A stretch of 38,451 nucleotides of DNA from Promethearchaeota archaeon (GTDB lineage: Archaea > Asgardarchaeota > Lokiarchaeia > Sigyniarchaeales > SOKP01). The translations under genes and the position numbers were made by a program. The notes under the pieces are model-generated. The model was not told the DNA's origin. It saw only the letters and a list, made by a program, of their open reading frames with translations, and made no database searches. This document shows, in pieces, positions 23,696-31,800 of this stretch. The stretch is taken from positions 1 through 38,451 of the forward strand of contig JAEOSD010000006.1 of NCBI GenBank assembly GCA_016840545.1, in the 5' to 3' direction. Position 1 is the stretch's first letter. Every line of letters begins with the position of its first letter.

Positions 23696-24520
23696 ATGAA
23701 CGAGGAAGAATTTGTCTATATAGGCACAATATCTCGTGATTATGTAAAGAAAGAAGTTTTAAAAAACAATTTAATTCTTGTAGTGTATGCTGTGGTTGTA
23801 TCAATAATTTGCTTATATGTTTATTTTGAAGATACAGGATTCAATTTTGATTTATTTCTTATTTCAATTTTTACGAGCGTAGTAGCTCCATATGTAGCTA
23901 TAGCATTGATATCTGCCTTGTATTTTTCAGCTTTTGTTCGAAACTTCACATATAAGGTGCAAAAAGACAGCATTGTGATTAATCATGGCGTATTTACAAA
24001 AACGAGGGCTACAATTCCTTATAGAAGAATCCAAAATATCAATATAACTACAGGAATATTTGATAGGATGTTTAAAACTTTTACAATAAAAATTGAAACA
24101 GCTGGTCATAGTGCAGTCAGTTCAGGTACGACACGTAGAGGTATAGGTCCTGAGGGATATATTCCAGGTTTAAAAGATCCCCATATAATTGAAAATAAGA
24201 TTAAGGAAATAATCGCAAAAATTTCTACAACCCCAAGTGGTTTAGAAGATAAAATTTTCAAACCTGAACAATTGGCATTTGATAATTTTATTAGCTATAT
24301 TCTTTCTAAAATGCGAGAGGGAGAAAAATTAAAGACTTCAATTAGGCAACTAAGGGAAAAAGCAAAATTATCTGCTGTGATGTTAGCAGAGAAGGTAGGT
24401 GTTCCTATTGAAACCATTAACTATTTGGAAGAAGGGAAGTATAATCCAAGTTTACTGTTGGCTTCTAAAATTGCTGAAATTTTAGATTGTAAAATAGAGG
24501 ATTTATTTGAGTTAGCATAA
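23696..24520 (+). CDS. Membrane bPH2-domain protein fused to an XRE helix-turn-helix
   Basis: A 274-residue fusion. Two membrane helices (about 25-44 and 52-78) lead into a bacterial PH domain of the bPH2/YdbS type (about 82-175). That domain has FTYKVQKDSIVINHGVFTKT and the core IPYRRIQNINITTG followed by TIKIETAG. After a linker comes an XRE-type HTH (about 214-273) with LREKAKLSAVMLAEKVG and the family tail EEGKYNPSLLLASKIAEIL. YdbS-like proteins serve in membrane homeostasis and in self-protection against leaderless bacteriocins. The HTH tethered to the membrane suggests a one-component sensor. It heads a plus-strand run with another XRE gene and an ABC exporter, and likely binds the inverted repeat upstream; this last point is inference. 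Confidence 0.82.
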   Translation: MNEEEFVYIGTISRDYVKKEVLKNNLILVVYAVVVSIICLYVYFEDTGFNFDLFLISIFTSVVAPYVAIALISALYFSAFVRNFTYKVQKDSIVINHGVFTKTRATIPYRRIQNINITTGIFDRMFKTFTIKIETAGHSAVSSGTTRRGIGPEGYIPGLKDPHIIENKIKEIIAKISTTPSGLEDKIFKPEQLAFDNFISYILSKMREGEKLKTSIRQLREKAKLSAVMLAEKVGVPIETINYLEEGKYNPSLLLASKIAEILDCKIEDLFELA

Positions 24521-24589
24521 AAACAAATTAGTTTTTTCAAATTTTAAAAAATTAGTTGATTTGCTATTTGATTGATTGGTGAGAAATCT

Positions 24590-25018
24590 GTGAAATTTAA
24601 AACTAAGATAAAGACAAGGATCAAAGAAATTAGAAATAATTTATGTCTTAGTCAGCAAGATCTAGCAGATCGCATCGGAGTTTCTCGCCAAACAATCTAC
24701 TTCTTAGAAAAAGGAAAATATAATCCATCACTTACAATTTCTTTTAAGATCGCTGAAGTGCTAAATAGACCTTTAAATGAAATATTTTATCAAGAACCTA
24801 TAATTAAAGAAGAGCTTAACGAAATTAAATATAAAAAACCTTATAAGGAAGTAGAGGATTTTATTAACACTCAAGGTATTGATCATAACATATTATTTCG
24901 AATAGGGGACATAGATGAGGAGGAACTATCAAAAAGTTTTAGTAAAGAATTTTTAGAAGAATTAGCCGAATTTTTGGGATATAAATTTGATGATCTTTTT
25001 ATTGATGCTGATATTTAA
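24590..25018 (+). CDS. XRE-family transcriptional regulator
   Basis: A 142-residue DNA-binding protein. An XRE HTH covers about residues 8-65 (IKEIRNNLCLSQQDLADRIGVSRQTIYFLEKGKYNPSL), closely matching the HTH at the end of the preceding bPH2 fusion. An acidic C-terminal domain of unknown role follows. The start is placed at a GTG with GGTGAG six bases before it; an in-frame TTG six codons earlier overlaps that site. It lies 69 bases after the fusion gene and 65 bases before the ABC ATPase. It probably regulates this run, perhaps competing with or pairing with the membrane-bound HTH. Confidence 0.82.
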   Translation: MKFKTKIKTRIKEIRNNLCLSQQDLADRIGVSRQTIYFLEKGKYNPSLTISFKIAEVLNRPLNEIFYQEPIIKEELNEIKYKKPYKEVEDFINTQGIDHNILFRIGDIDEEELSKSFSKEFLEELAEFLGYKFDDLFIDADI

Positions 25019-25083
25019 CCACTATTTAACAGAATTTATGAAACATTAAAAAGCATCTTTTCTTTTTATTCTTGAATGAATAA

Positions 25084-25917
25084 ATGGGTGAATTAACGAT
25101 AGATAATATTGCCATTAGTACGAAGGGTTTGACTAAACATTTTGGTAAAATTTTCGCGGTAAATAATTTAAATATCGAAATTGCTTATGGTAAAACTTAT
25201 GCTCTCTTAGGACCTAATGGAGCTGGAAAAACTACAACTGTTCGTATGTTAAATTCGATTATTTCCCCTACTTCTGGCACAGCATTAGTTGGTGGTTATG
25301 ATATCATTTCCCAGAGTACGGATGTAAAAAAAATTTGTGGATTTCTCCCTGAATCTCCTGGTTTATATCAAAAATTAACCCCTCGAGAGTTTTTAGAATT
25401 TATAGGTGAATTATATTATTTACCAAAAGAAGTAATAATTGCTCGTATAGATGAACTATTAGATATTTTTGATTTAGAGGGGAGAGAAAATGATCTTTTA
25501 GAAGGTTTTTCAAGAGGTATGAAACAGAAAGTTTGTTTATGTGCTGCATTGATACAAGATCCTAAAATAATTTTCTTAGATGAACCAACTTCAAATTTAG
25601 ATCCTGCTGCTACTAGAATGGTAAAAGATCTAATTTTTGAATTAGCTAAAAAAGCAGATAAAACCATTTTTATTTGTACTCATCTCTTAGATACAGCTGA
25701 AGAATTGTGTGATCTAATCGGTATTATTGATAAAGGATATTTGAAAGTGGAAGGAACACCACGAAAAATTATTGATTCCGTTGATGCTCAAGATTTAGAA
25801 GATGCTTATTTAAAAATAATGGGTGTTACTAAAATTGAGGATTTATTAGCTTGGAGAGAAGAATTACCTGAAAAAGTTAAAGAGAAAAAAAGAACAAAAA
25901 GAAGAAAAAAGAAGTAA
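25084..25917 (+). CDS. ABC transporter ATP-binding protein
   Basis: A 277-residue ATPase. Walker A is GPNGAGKTT (43-51), the Q-loop region follows near LPESPG, the ABC signature is FSRGMKQK, and Walker B with the catalytic Glu is IIFLDEPTSNLDP. The switch His lies in FICTHLLD. The C-terminus is an unusual Lys/Arg-rich tail (about 260-277, KEKKRTKRRKKK). It is coupled to the permease one base later, and is of the type paired with ABC-2 exporters for drugs, lipids or peptides. The neighbours (bPH2-XRE, XRE, small membrane peptides) suggest export linked to envelope stress or a peptide. Confidence 0.93.
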   Translation: MGELTIDNIAISTKGLTKHFGKIFAVNNLNIEIAYGKTYALLGPNGAGKTTTVRMLNSIISPTSGTALVGGYDIISQSTDVKKICGFLPESPGLYQKLTPREFLEFIGELYYLPKEVIIARIDELLDIFDLEGRENDLLEGFSRGMKQKVCLCAALIQDPKIIFLDEPTSNLDPAATRMVKDLIFELAKKADKTIFICTHLLDTAEELCDLIGIIDKGYLKVEGTPRKIIDSVDAQDLEDAYLKIMGVTKIEDLLAWREELPEKVKEKKRTKRRKKK

Positions 25918-25918
25918 A

Positions 25919-27532
25919 ATGACAGCTTGGAAAGCGATTGCCAAAACAGAATTAAGAAAAAAAACAAGTAGTTTTCGCAATCATAGATTTTTGTTGTTTA
26001 TATCAATTTATACAATACTCTGTATATGGGCATTTCTAATTGCGCCTTTAATTTTTGACTTATTCATGCCTACTTTAGCCACTAGTTTCCCAGGAACTAT
26101 TTTTACAATTGTTGGATACTTTATAGAATTTATATTAATGATGCTATTCTTGATAATTATAATGTATCCAATGCAAAATATTTATCGGAAGACGGAAGTT
26201 GGCTACAAAGAAATCGTGTTAGCATCACCAGCTAGGCCAGGTGATATTTTTTTTGGAGAATTTATAGGAAAAGTACCAATATATTTAATATTTATTTTAG
26301 CATTGGCACCAGTTATAACTGGTTTAATAAACCCAATTATCAATTTAAACATTCTTCATTATATAGTTATTTATTTATGTGTAGCTGGACATGTTATTTT
26401 TGCTGCTTTATTAGGGTCCATTTTAGTCTCTTGGCTCGAACATAAAATAGCAAGAAGTGAAAAAGCACGTGATTTAGGTAAAGTACTACTATTTCTTTTA
26501 GCTATTGCCATGGTAGTAATTATGTATACATTTACATATTTGTTTGATTATATAAAATCTAATCCCCAGATTAAAAACTATTTAAGTTTTTACCCTTCGT
26601 TATGGTTTTCAAATATTATCTTATACACGATTCAACCTGCATTAATAAGTGCCTATTTTCTAAACATCTGGGGAAGCATTTCTCTTGCTACTTTTATTCC
26701 ACTTACAATTCTATATATAACTTTCAAAAAGGCGCATGTGTTTTTCTCTTTAGAAACCAGCATCGAAAAAACTACTACTATTATTGAAAAAGAAAATAAG
26801 TTCTATACATTCATAAGAAAAATTACGGGAGTAAAATGGGAAGGATTAATTATAATTCAATTAAAAGAATTTTTTAGAAAAAGAGAAAATATAATGAAAA
26901 TTGTATATACCATAGGGTTAACTCTATTTGAAGGAGTTATTTTTGCATTTTTAGGAGGAGATTATCCAAATTTAGATATCGAAGATATTAGCATGTATAT
27001 GATGATGAGTGTTATGATTGCTGGGATGTTATTTAGTTTATTTTTAGGGAATTATATTTTTGTTGGGTCGAAAGAGCTAATATGGGTATACAAGAAATCC
27101 CCCAGAAATATTAAAGTATTAATCTTTTCATATCTGCGAATGATAGTTATTATTATCTTCTTTATTGGAATTGGTTTGACTATCTTTTTTAGTTTGTTTT
27201 TTCAATATGATATATTTACTGCGATTTTCTTTTTTCTATTTCTTCTCATATATAGTTTAATATCTGTTTCTCAAGCTATAGGACTTCAATGTATAAATCC
27301 AGCATTTGAAGAAAAAGGAGGTGATATGCAACTTACTATCGGGATTTTAGTTATTATTAACATGGCAACAATCTTTGGAAGCCTATTCTTAGGATTTCAA
27401 TTATTAGGGAGTTATAATCCTCCACCAGAATTAATAAAAGTGTTTTTCAGTATTCCTTTAATAACTTTTGGTACCTTATTTGCTATTCCATTACTATTAT
27501 TCGGTCTTAAAAAATTAAATAAAATGGAATAA
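25919..27532 (+). CDS. ABC-2 type transporter permease
   Basis: A 537-residue membrane protein with about twelve hydrophobic segments in two halves. The first helices lie near residues 25-50, 68-88, 110-140 and 145-175. A short cytoplasmic loop (about 280-325) separates them from a second set at 330-535. It has no nucleotide-binding motif. Its ATG is one base after the ATPase stop, so the two form an exporter. Charged loops such as YRKTEVGYKEIVLASPARPG near 100 fit the coupling region of ABC-2 permeases. Direction is probably export; the cargo is unknown. Only one permease gene is present, and its length suggests that it carries both six-helix halves. Confidence 0.85.
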   Translation: MTAWKAIAKTELRKKTSSFRNHRFLLFISIYTILCIWAFLIAPLIFDLFMPTLATSFPGTIFTIVGYFIEFILMMLFLIIIMYPMQNIYRKTEVGYKEIVLASPARPGDIFFGEFIGKVPIYLIFILALAPVITGLINPIINLNILHYIVIYLCVAGHVIFAALLGSILVSWLEHKIARSEKARDLGKVLLFLLAIAMVVIMYTFTYLFDYIKSNPQIKNYLSFYPSLWFSNIILYTIQPALISAYFLNIWGSISLATFIPLTILYITFKKAHVFFSLETSIEKTTTIIEKENKFYTFIRKITGVKWEGLIIIQLKEFFRKRENIMKIVYTIGLTLFEGVIFAFLGGDYPNLDIEDISMYMMMSVMIAGMLFSLFLGNYIFVGSKELIWVYKKSPRNIKVLIFSYLRMIVIIIFFIGIGLTIFFSLFFQYDIFTAIFFFLFLLIYSLISVSQAIGLQCINPAFEEKGGDMQLTIGILVIINMATIFGSLFLGFQLLGSYNPPPELIKVFFSIPLITFGTLFAIPLLLFGLKKLNKME

Positions 27533-27790
27533 TTAAAAAATATTAAAAGCACGACCCATCCAATAAAATATAAGAAAGGATGTAGGTACGGCCTGTTTTA
27601 AACCATTAGCGGAGGAATGATCAGAATTATCACCATAAAATTTACTATTTTCCCAAAAAGAATAATGTACTTTACTTTCTGATACTATTCTAGGTAATAA
27701 ATAGAGAGGATCATCAAATCCAAGTTCTTCACCGATCCAAGCAAATAGACTTCCAAAGGTATTCTTTTCGAAAAAATCACATAGAGTCAA
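27533..27790 (-). pseudogene. M28-peptidase-like C-terminal fragment
   Basis: An 85-residue frame starting only at a TTG that overlaps the end of the surface-protein gene. It ends at the very edge of the convergent permease gene. The sequence looks like real protein: GFDDPLYLLPRIV, then NSDHSSANGLKQAVPTSFLIFYW. It resembles the C-terminal end of M28-type Zn peptidases, where SDH carries a metal-ligand His and is followed by a G-I-P-like turn. The rest of the peptidase is absent and a stop immediately precedes the TTG. I read it as a gene remnant, or a small unlinked ORF; the M28 link is tentative. Confidence 0.35.
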
Positions 27791-29699
27791 TTAAATAATC
27801 TATTAAGTTGTCAACATTGTCAATGATTTTCTGTAGTGATGCTAATAAAAAGTCTCTATCTTCAATACATATACATACGATATCATAAATACCATCTATT
27901 AAATCCATGCTAACTAATACTTTTAATCTTACCTCTCTTACATAATCTAGAGATTTAATAATATTATCAACCATAAAGTTGTTATAGGCTTCTTTTAAAT
28001 CTTCTTGAATAGTATTTAAGAAACACACCACAAAACCACAAATACATGGATTTACGATATTGCAAATATAAGTCTTAATATCATCAATCTGTTTGGTTAT
28101 AAACTTGAAATAGTCATCTGGAGTTATGATAATAACTTTTTCAATAGTCGAGGTTTCTTCATCACCTTCCCATTCTAGATCATTATTTGTCGCTTGAATG
28201 ATTAATGTATGAGTCCCGATACCTCCTGAATAAAAGATATTTTTGCAAAGTCGATATTTAATTTTTTCTTTGTCTAGTATACCTGCCGCTATTACTTCTT
28301 CATATTGGTTGATAATTTTGTAAGTTCCTGTTGCTTCACTATCAACTACTCCATCATTATCAATAACTACTAAATCCAAATAATCTTCATTTTCATAAAT
28401 CGATATTTGAGGAGGAGTAATATCATCATCAAAAATCTCAAAGGAGGATGTTATAGTGGTGTTTAATTGATCTTGTCCATACTCAGAATCATTATCAATG
28501 GCAACGGCATAAAACGGATATACTCCAGGAACTCTCGGATTTGGAATCCATATTTGAATACTTTCATCGTTATAATAATATCTGGTATCTATAAAATCAA
28601 TAAATAACTCTGCAATACCGGATTCATCCTCAGCCATAACTTCGAAAATTATATAATCATAACTATCATATATTGGAGCATTTAGTATACATACATCTGA
28701 AAAAATGGGACAATTAACATCATCATCAAAAATTTTGAAACTTGAATACAAGTTAGATCTTAATTGATCCCCTTCTCGATCATTATCTGCATCATATGCA
28801 ATAACCTCTAAACTATACTCTCCGGGAATAGCAGGATTGGGTATAGATATGTGATTATCTTTATCTTCATCGATATACTGATTCCCTAGAAAATCAATAG
28901 ATAACTCTGCAATTCCAGTATCGTCCTCAACTAGTATTTCAAAATCAATCGTTTCATTATTATCGTAGATTGGTGGATCTTGAATTTCAATACTAATAAA
29001 AGTTGGAGGAGAGGTATCATCATCATAAATATTTAATGTTTTATATTTAAAATTAGATGTCCAATAATTAGAAATGTAGAATGTTCGATAGTAATAATAA
29101 TCATCCCCTTCAAAATCTATTTTGTACAGAACTTTTACGTGAAAATATAATTTATCGCTAATCAAATCAACATTCTCTTTTCTTGCGGTATAATCTTTTT
29201 CTGAGCTTGTCCATTGTACATGATCTTCTAAAATCTTGCTATATCTGACTCCCATAAAACTCTCGTCAGGATTAAGTTCGTTTACCACAGGGGGAATACC
29301 CGCTTGATACTGCTTAAAATCACTTCCATCTTCGAATTTTTCGCTATCCCCTAAGGAAGTATCCTGAATATTATAATCAAGATAAGCATAAACTCTGATT
29401 ACCCACTCATTAGGGGTGTTATCGTCTAATCTAAAATCAATCTCGAATAATTCGTCGGTATGACTTTTTAGATCAAATCCTTCTATTGGATGGTTGTCAG
29501 GTCCAAGATATCTAATAAGGGGAGTATTTATTTTCTCGCTTAAGGAAGAAATTGATCCTGTATCCCTATTGTACAGTTCTTCAAAAGCATTAAAAGTATT
29601 AGCTCCCCTTGGAGTTGTTTCGTTTATTGTTCCAATAAGAGCAGTATTTATTAAGATTAAGGAAATTACTAATAATAATCTGAAAGTTTTTCTCCCCAT
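27777..29699 (-). CDS. Secreted surface protein with three Ig-like repeats
   Basis: About 640 residues from the ATG that follows AAGGTG; an in-frame GTG four codons earlier is less likely. A signal peptide (RLLLVISLILINTALIG) is followed by a non-repetitive beta-rich domain (about 60-225). Three repeats of about 100 residues follow (near 229-328, 329-428, 429-527). Each starts with an Asp-rich linker (FDDD), then a PIYD or PQISIYEN strand, then GIAELxIDF. Two carry IPNPxxPGxY, the pattern of cadherin-like or Ig-like domains with Ca-binding Asp clusters. The C-terminal 110 residues are helical with several Cys (CNIVNPCICGFVVC) and may contact the membrane. Divergent from a NosD-like surface protein. 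Confidence 0.75.
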   Translation of the reverse strand: MGRKTFRLLLVISLILINTALIGTINETTPRGANTFNAFEELYNRDTGSISSLSEKINTPLIRYLGPDNHPIEGFDLKSHTDELFEIDFRLDDNTPNEWVIRVYAYLDYNIQDTSLGDSEKFEDGSDFKQYQAGIPPVVNELNPDESFMGVRYSKILEDHVQWTSSEKDYTARKENVDLISDKLYFHVKVLYKIDFEGDDYYYYRTFYISNYWTSNFKYKTLNIYDDDTSPPTFISIEIQDPPIYDNNETIDFEILVEDDTGIAELSIDFLGNQYIDEDKDNHISIPNPAIPGEYSLEVIAYDADNDREGDQLRSNLYSSFKIFDDDVNCPIFSDVCILNAPIYDSYDYIIFEVMAEDESGIAELFIDFIDTRYYYNDESIQIWIPNPRVPGVYPFYAVAIDNDSEYGQDQLNTTITSSFEIFDDDITPPQISIYENEDYLDLVVIDNDGVVDSEATGTYKIINQYEEVIAAGILDKEKIKYRLCKNIFYSGGIGTHTLIIQATNNDLEWEGDEETSTIEKVIIITPDDYFKFITKQIDDIKTYICNIVNPCICGFVVCFLNTIQEDLKEAYNNFMVDNIIKSLDYVREVRLKVLVSMDLIDGIYDIVCICIEDRDFLLASLQKIIDNVDNLIDYLIDSM

Positions 29700-29868
29700 A
29701 AAGAATTTCACCTTATACCTATAATTATAATAAATTTTGTTTTAATCTTTTATATTTGTTTTTTTTCTATAAATGATTTATTATTTTTTGCTTGTTACCC
29801 AAAAATTTTTTTAATAAGTTCGTAATTATGATCAGTTGATTAAAAAAATTTTAGTTGAATTCCAAAAA

Positions 29869-30846
29869 ATGAAGAAGATAAGAGCAATAAAATATTTAAT
29901 GGTTTTGATATTATTTTCGTTCTCTATAAATTCGATTTCATGTATAGTATACAACCATCTTGATAACTTAAAGCCTATAGAAAGCGATAATCGGATTATT
30001 AAAATAAATTTAAGTCATCAATCTATTAATATTAGTGGAAATAGTGAATTTAACCCGTCCAACGGTGTTACCTCTGGAGATGGTACTTATGCAAACCCTT
30101 ATATAATAGAAGATTATATTATAGATGTAGATGGGCCTATTAACTGTATCTTTATTAATAATACTAATGCCTATTTTAAGATACAAAACTGTACATTGAT
30201 AAATACAAGAACAACACCAGAACATACCGCTATTAAATTAAATAATGTTACTAATGGATTGATATTTGATAATGATATAAGATTAGCAACAATTCATTTG
30301 AGTTATTCCTATAATATTACTATTTCAGATAACCAAATACTGGATTGTAAAGAAATTTATTTTTGGTATTCTGACAATAACGAACTTAGAAATAATTATA
30401 TTCAAAATAGTACTTATGGAATTAGATTTATAAATTCAAATAATAATACAATTATCGCAAATGAAATTTATGATTGTGGAGATTATGGCATAAAAGTATA
30501 TTCTGCAAGCAATAATACTCGAATAATTGAAAATTACATTTACAATAATGGTGGCTATACTGGTATAGACCAAATTGACATCCATGGAGACTGCTATGGT
30601 ACTGTTGTAGAAGGAAACTTTTTCAGGTATCGTGAAATAAGCCTACCAGATTTCCCATGGCTTTATATAATTCTAGCTGTACTAATTGGGGCAGTTATTA
30701 TCATTAGTGTAGTTTTATATCGTAGACATCGAAGAACAAAAGAACATAAACATCCTGAGCCTCCCGAATTTCCTGAACCTGATGAACCTGTAGCAAAAAC
30801 GGAACAAGTTGATCTTCCTGAACCGCCTGAACTTGATGAAGATTAA
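29869..30846 (+). CDS. Parallel beta-helix (NosD-like) membrane-anchored surface protein
   Basis: About 325 residues from an ATG giving a signal peptide KKIRAIKYLMVLILFSFSI; an in-frame TTG 11 codons earlier is a weaker start. The extracellular part (about 40-260) is a right-handed parallel beta-helix with NosD-like repeats: FINNTNAYFKIQNC, IKLNNVTNGLIFDNDI, NNELRNNYIQNS, IRFINSNNNTIIANEIYDCG, NNTRIIENYIYNNGG. A single helix (about 264-286) anchors it. The cytoplasmic tail is basic (RRHRRTKEHKH), then Pro/Glu-rich. Such beta-helices bind or cleave carbohydrate; no catalytic residues are obvious. Convergent with a nucleotidyltransferase that may feed glycan synthesis. Confidence 0.75.
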   Translation: MKKIRAIKYLMVLILFSFSINSISCIVYNHLDNLKPIESDNRIIKINLSHQSINISGNSEFNPSNGVTSGDGTYANPYIIEDYIIDVDGPINCIFINNTNAYFKIQNCTLINTRTTPEHTAIKLNNVTNGLIFDNDIRLATIHLSYSYNITISDNQILDCKEIYFWYSDNNELRNNYIQNSTYGIRFINSNNNTIIANEIYDCGDYGIKVYSASNNTRIIENYIYNNGGYTGIDQIDIHGDCYGTVVEGNFFRYREISLPDFPWLYIILAVLIGAVIIISVVLYRRHRRTKEHKHPEPPEFPEPDEPVAKTEQVDLPEPPELDED

Positions 30847-30865
30847 AATAATATTTTTTTTAATA
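30847..30865 (+). terminator. T-run terminator after the beta-helix gene
   Basis: AATATTTTTTTTAATATT contains eight T in the 19-base convergent gap, flanked by a short AATATT inverted repeat. It can stop the plus-strand transcript; the minus-strand gene has a matching T-poor end. Confidence 0.4.
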
Positions 30866-31594
30866 TTAAATTTTATTAAGCCAACTTGAATCGGATTTTA
30901 ACTGCTTATAGACATTTTTATCCCCAAAATCTCCTCTAAATTGCTTTTTTGCCATTTTGACTATTCGGACTTCCCAATTCCTTTCATTTATTCCAATATT
31001 TATTGCTTGAGGTAACTCAATTTCACCTTTTTTAGAGGGATTTAGAGATTTCAGTACTTCGAATATGTCTGTTGATAAAACAAAAATTCCACAATTATTA
31101 TAATTTGATTTTGATTTACCTTTTTTTGGTTTTTCAATTATATTTACACAATAGAGGCCATCATAATAAATAGCAGCTCCTTTATGAGGATCCTTCATGT
31201 AGTTAGCAACCAATATGAAATCTAGGTTCTCTTTTTTATATATTTCGTAAACTTCTCTATAGATTCGATAAGGGACTAAAATATCTCCCCAAGTTAGAAA
31301 AAAATGTTGGTTTTGGATTAAATTCTCGCACAATAATATAGCTCCACCTGTCCCATTTAAATTTTCTTGAATCACATATTCAATATTTAGTCCCCATTTT
31401 GTTCCATCCTGAAAATGACGTATAATTTGTTCTTTTCTAAATCCTACTACAATTATTAAATCTGTGAAACCAGCATGGATTAAACCTTCTACTATATATT
31501 CTAATAGTGGTTTACCATGAACTGGTAACATAGTTTTTTGATATATATTAGTATATGGTCGCAATCGTGTTCCATAACCTGCACATAAGATCAA
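30866..31594 (-). CDS. Sugar-phosphate nucleotidyltransferase (short form)
   Basis: A 242-residue NTP-transferase without the C-terminal beta-helix. The N-terminal signature is ILCAGYGTRLRPYTN with KTMLPVHGKPLLEY. The central nucleotide-sugar block is ENLNGTGGAILL, and the metal Asp lies in FLTWGDILVP. GIFVLSTDIFEVL and the C-terminal GDFGDKNVY complete the Rossmann-like domain. No ATG is available: the frame opens with CTG-AAA-GCA-TTG-ATC, so the start is TTG at 31594 or CTG at 31603. The family's usual N-terminus M-K-A-L-I-L favours the latter. It is divergent from the longin protein across a region with three tandem 11-bp repeats. Confidence 0.82.
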   Translation of the reverse strand: MILCAGYGTRLRPYTNIYQKTMLPVHGKPLLEYIVEGLIHAGFTDLIIVVGFRKEQIIRHFQDGTKWGLNIEYVIQENLNGTGGAILLCENLIQNQHFFLTWGDILVPYRIYREVYEIYKKENLDFILVANYMKDPHKGAAIYYDGLYCVNIIEKPKKGKSKSNYNNCGIFVLSTDIFEVLKSLNPSKKGEIELPQAINIGINERNWEVRIVKMAKKQFRGDFGDKNVYKQLKSDSSWLNKI

Positions 31595-31666
31595 TGCTTT
31601 CAGTAGGTTTCAACTCTATTACTAGTTTTCATTATATTCAGGTGAGTGATGAATTTTCTAATCATT

Positions 31667-31699
31667 TTTTGATATTATTTTGATATCATTTAGATATTA
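31667..31699. repeat. Three tandem 11-bp repeats in a divergent promoter region
   Basis: TTTTGATATTA, TTTTGATATCA and TTTAGATATTA lie end to end between the nucleotidyltransferase and longin genes. The 11-base period puts each unit on the same helix face, as expected for cooperative operator sites. A weaker fourth copy may precede them (TTTTCTAATCA at 31654-31664). The remaining 206-base gap is AT-rich without a gene. Confidence 0.5.
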
Positions 31700-31800
31700 C
31701 ATTTTTTTTTCTTTTTAGGCACTTAGATTTTATTGATATATTCGTTGAATATAAAAGTTTAGTTTTTATAACTTTCTATATATTAATTATTGAGATTCAA

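Noticed and set aside
28900-30840. Repeated sequence in the surface-protein genes considered as a DNA repeat or CRISPR
   Set aside because: The repeats are diverged protein domains of about 100 residues, and beta-helix turns; there is no exact DNA repeat with spacers.
31646-31652. GTGATGA resembles a C/D RNA C box in the nucleotidyltransferase-longin gap
   Set aside because: No matching D box downstream; the sequence is explained as part of an AT-rich promoter region.
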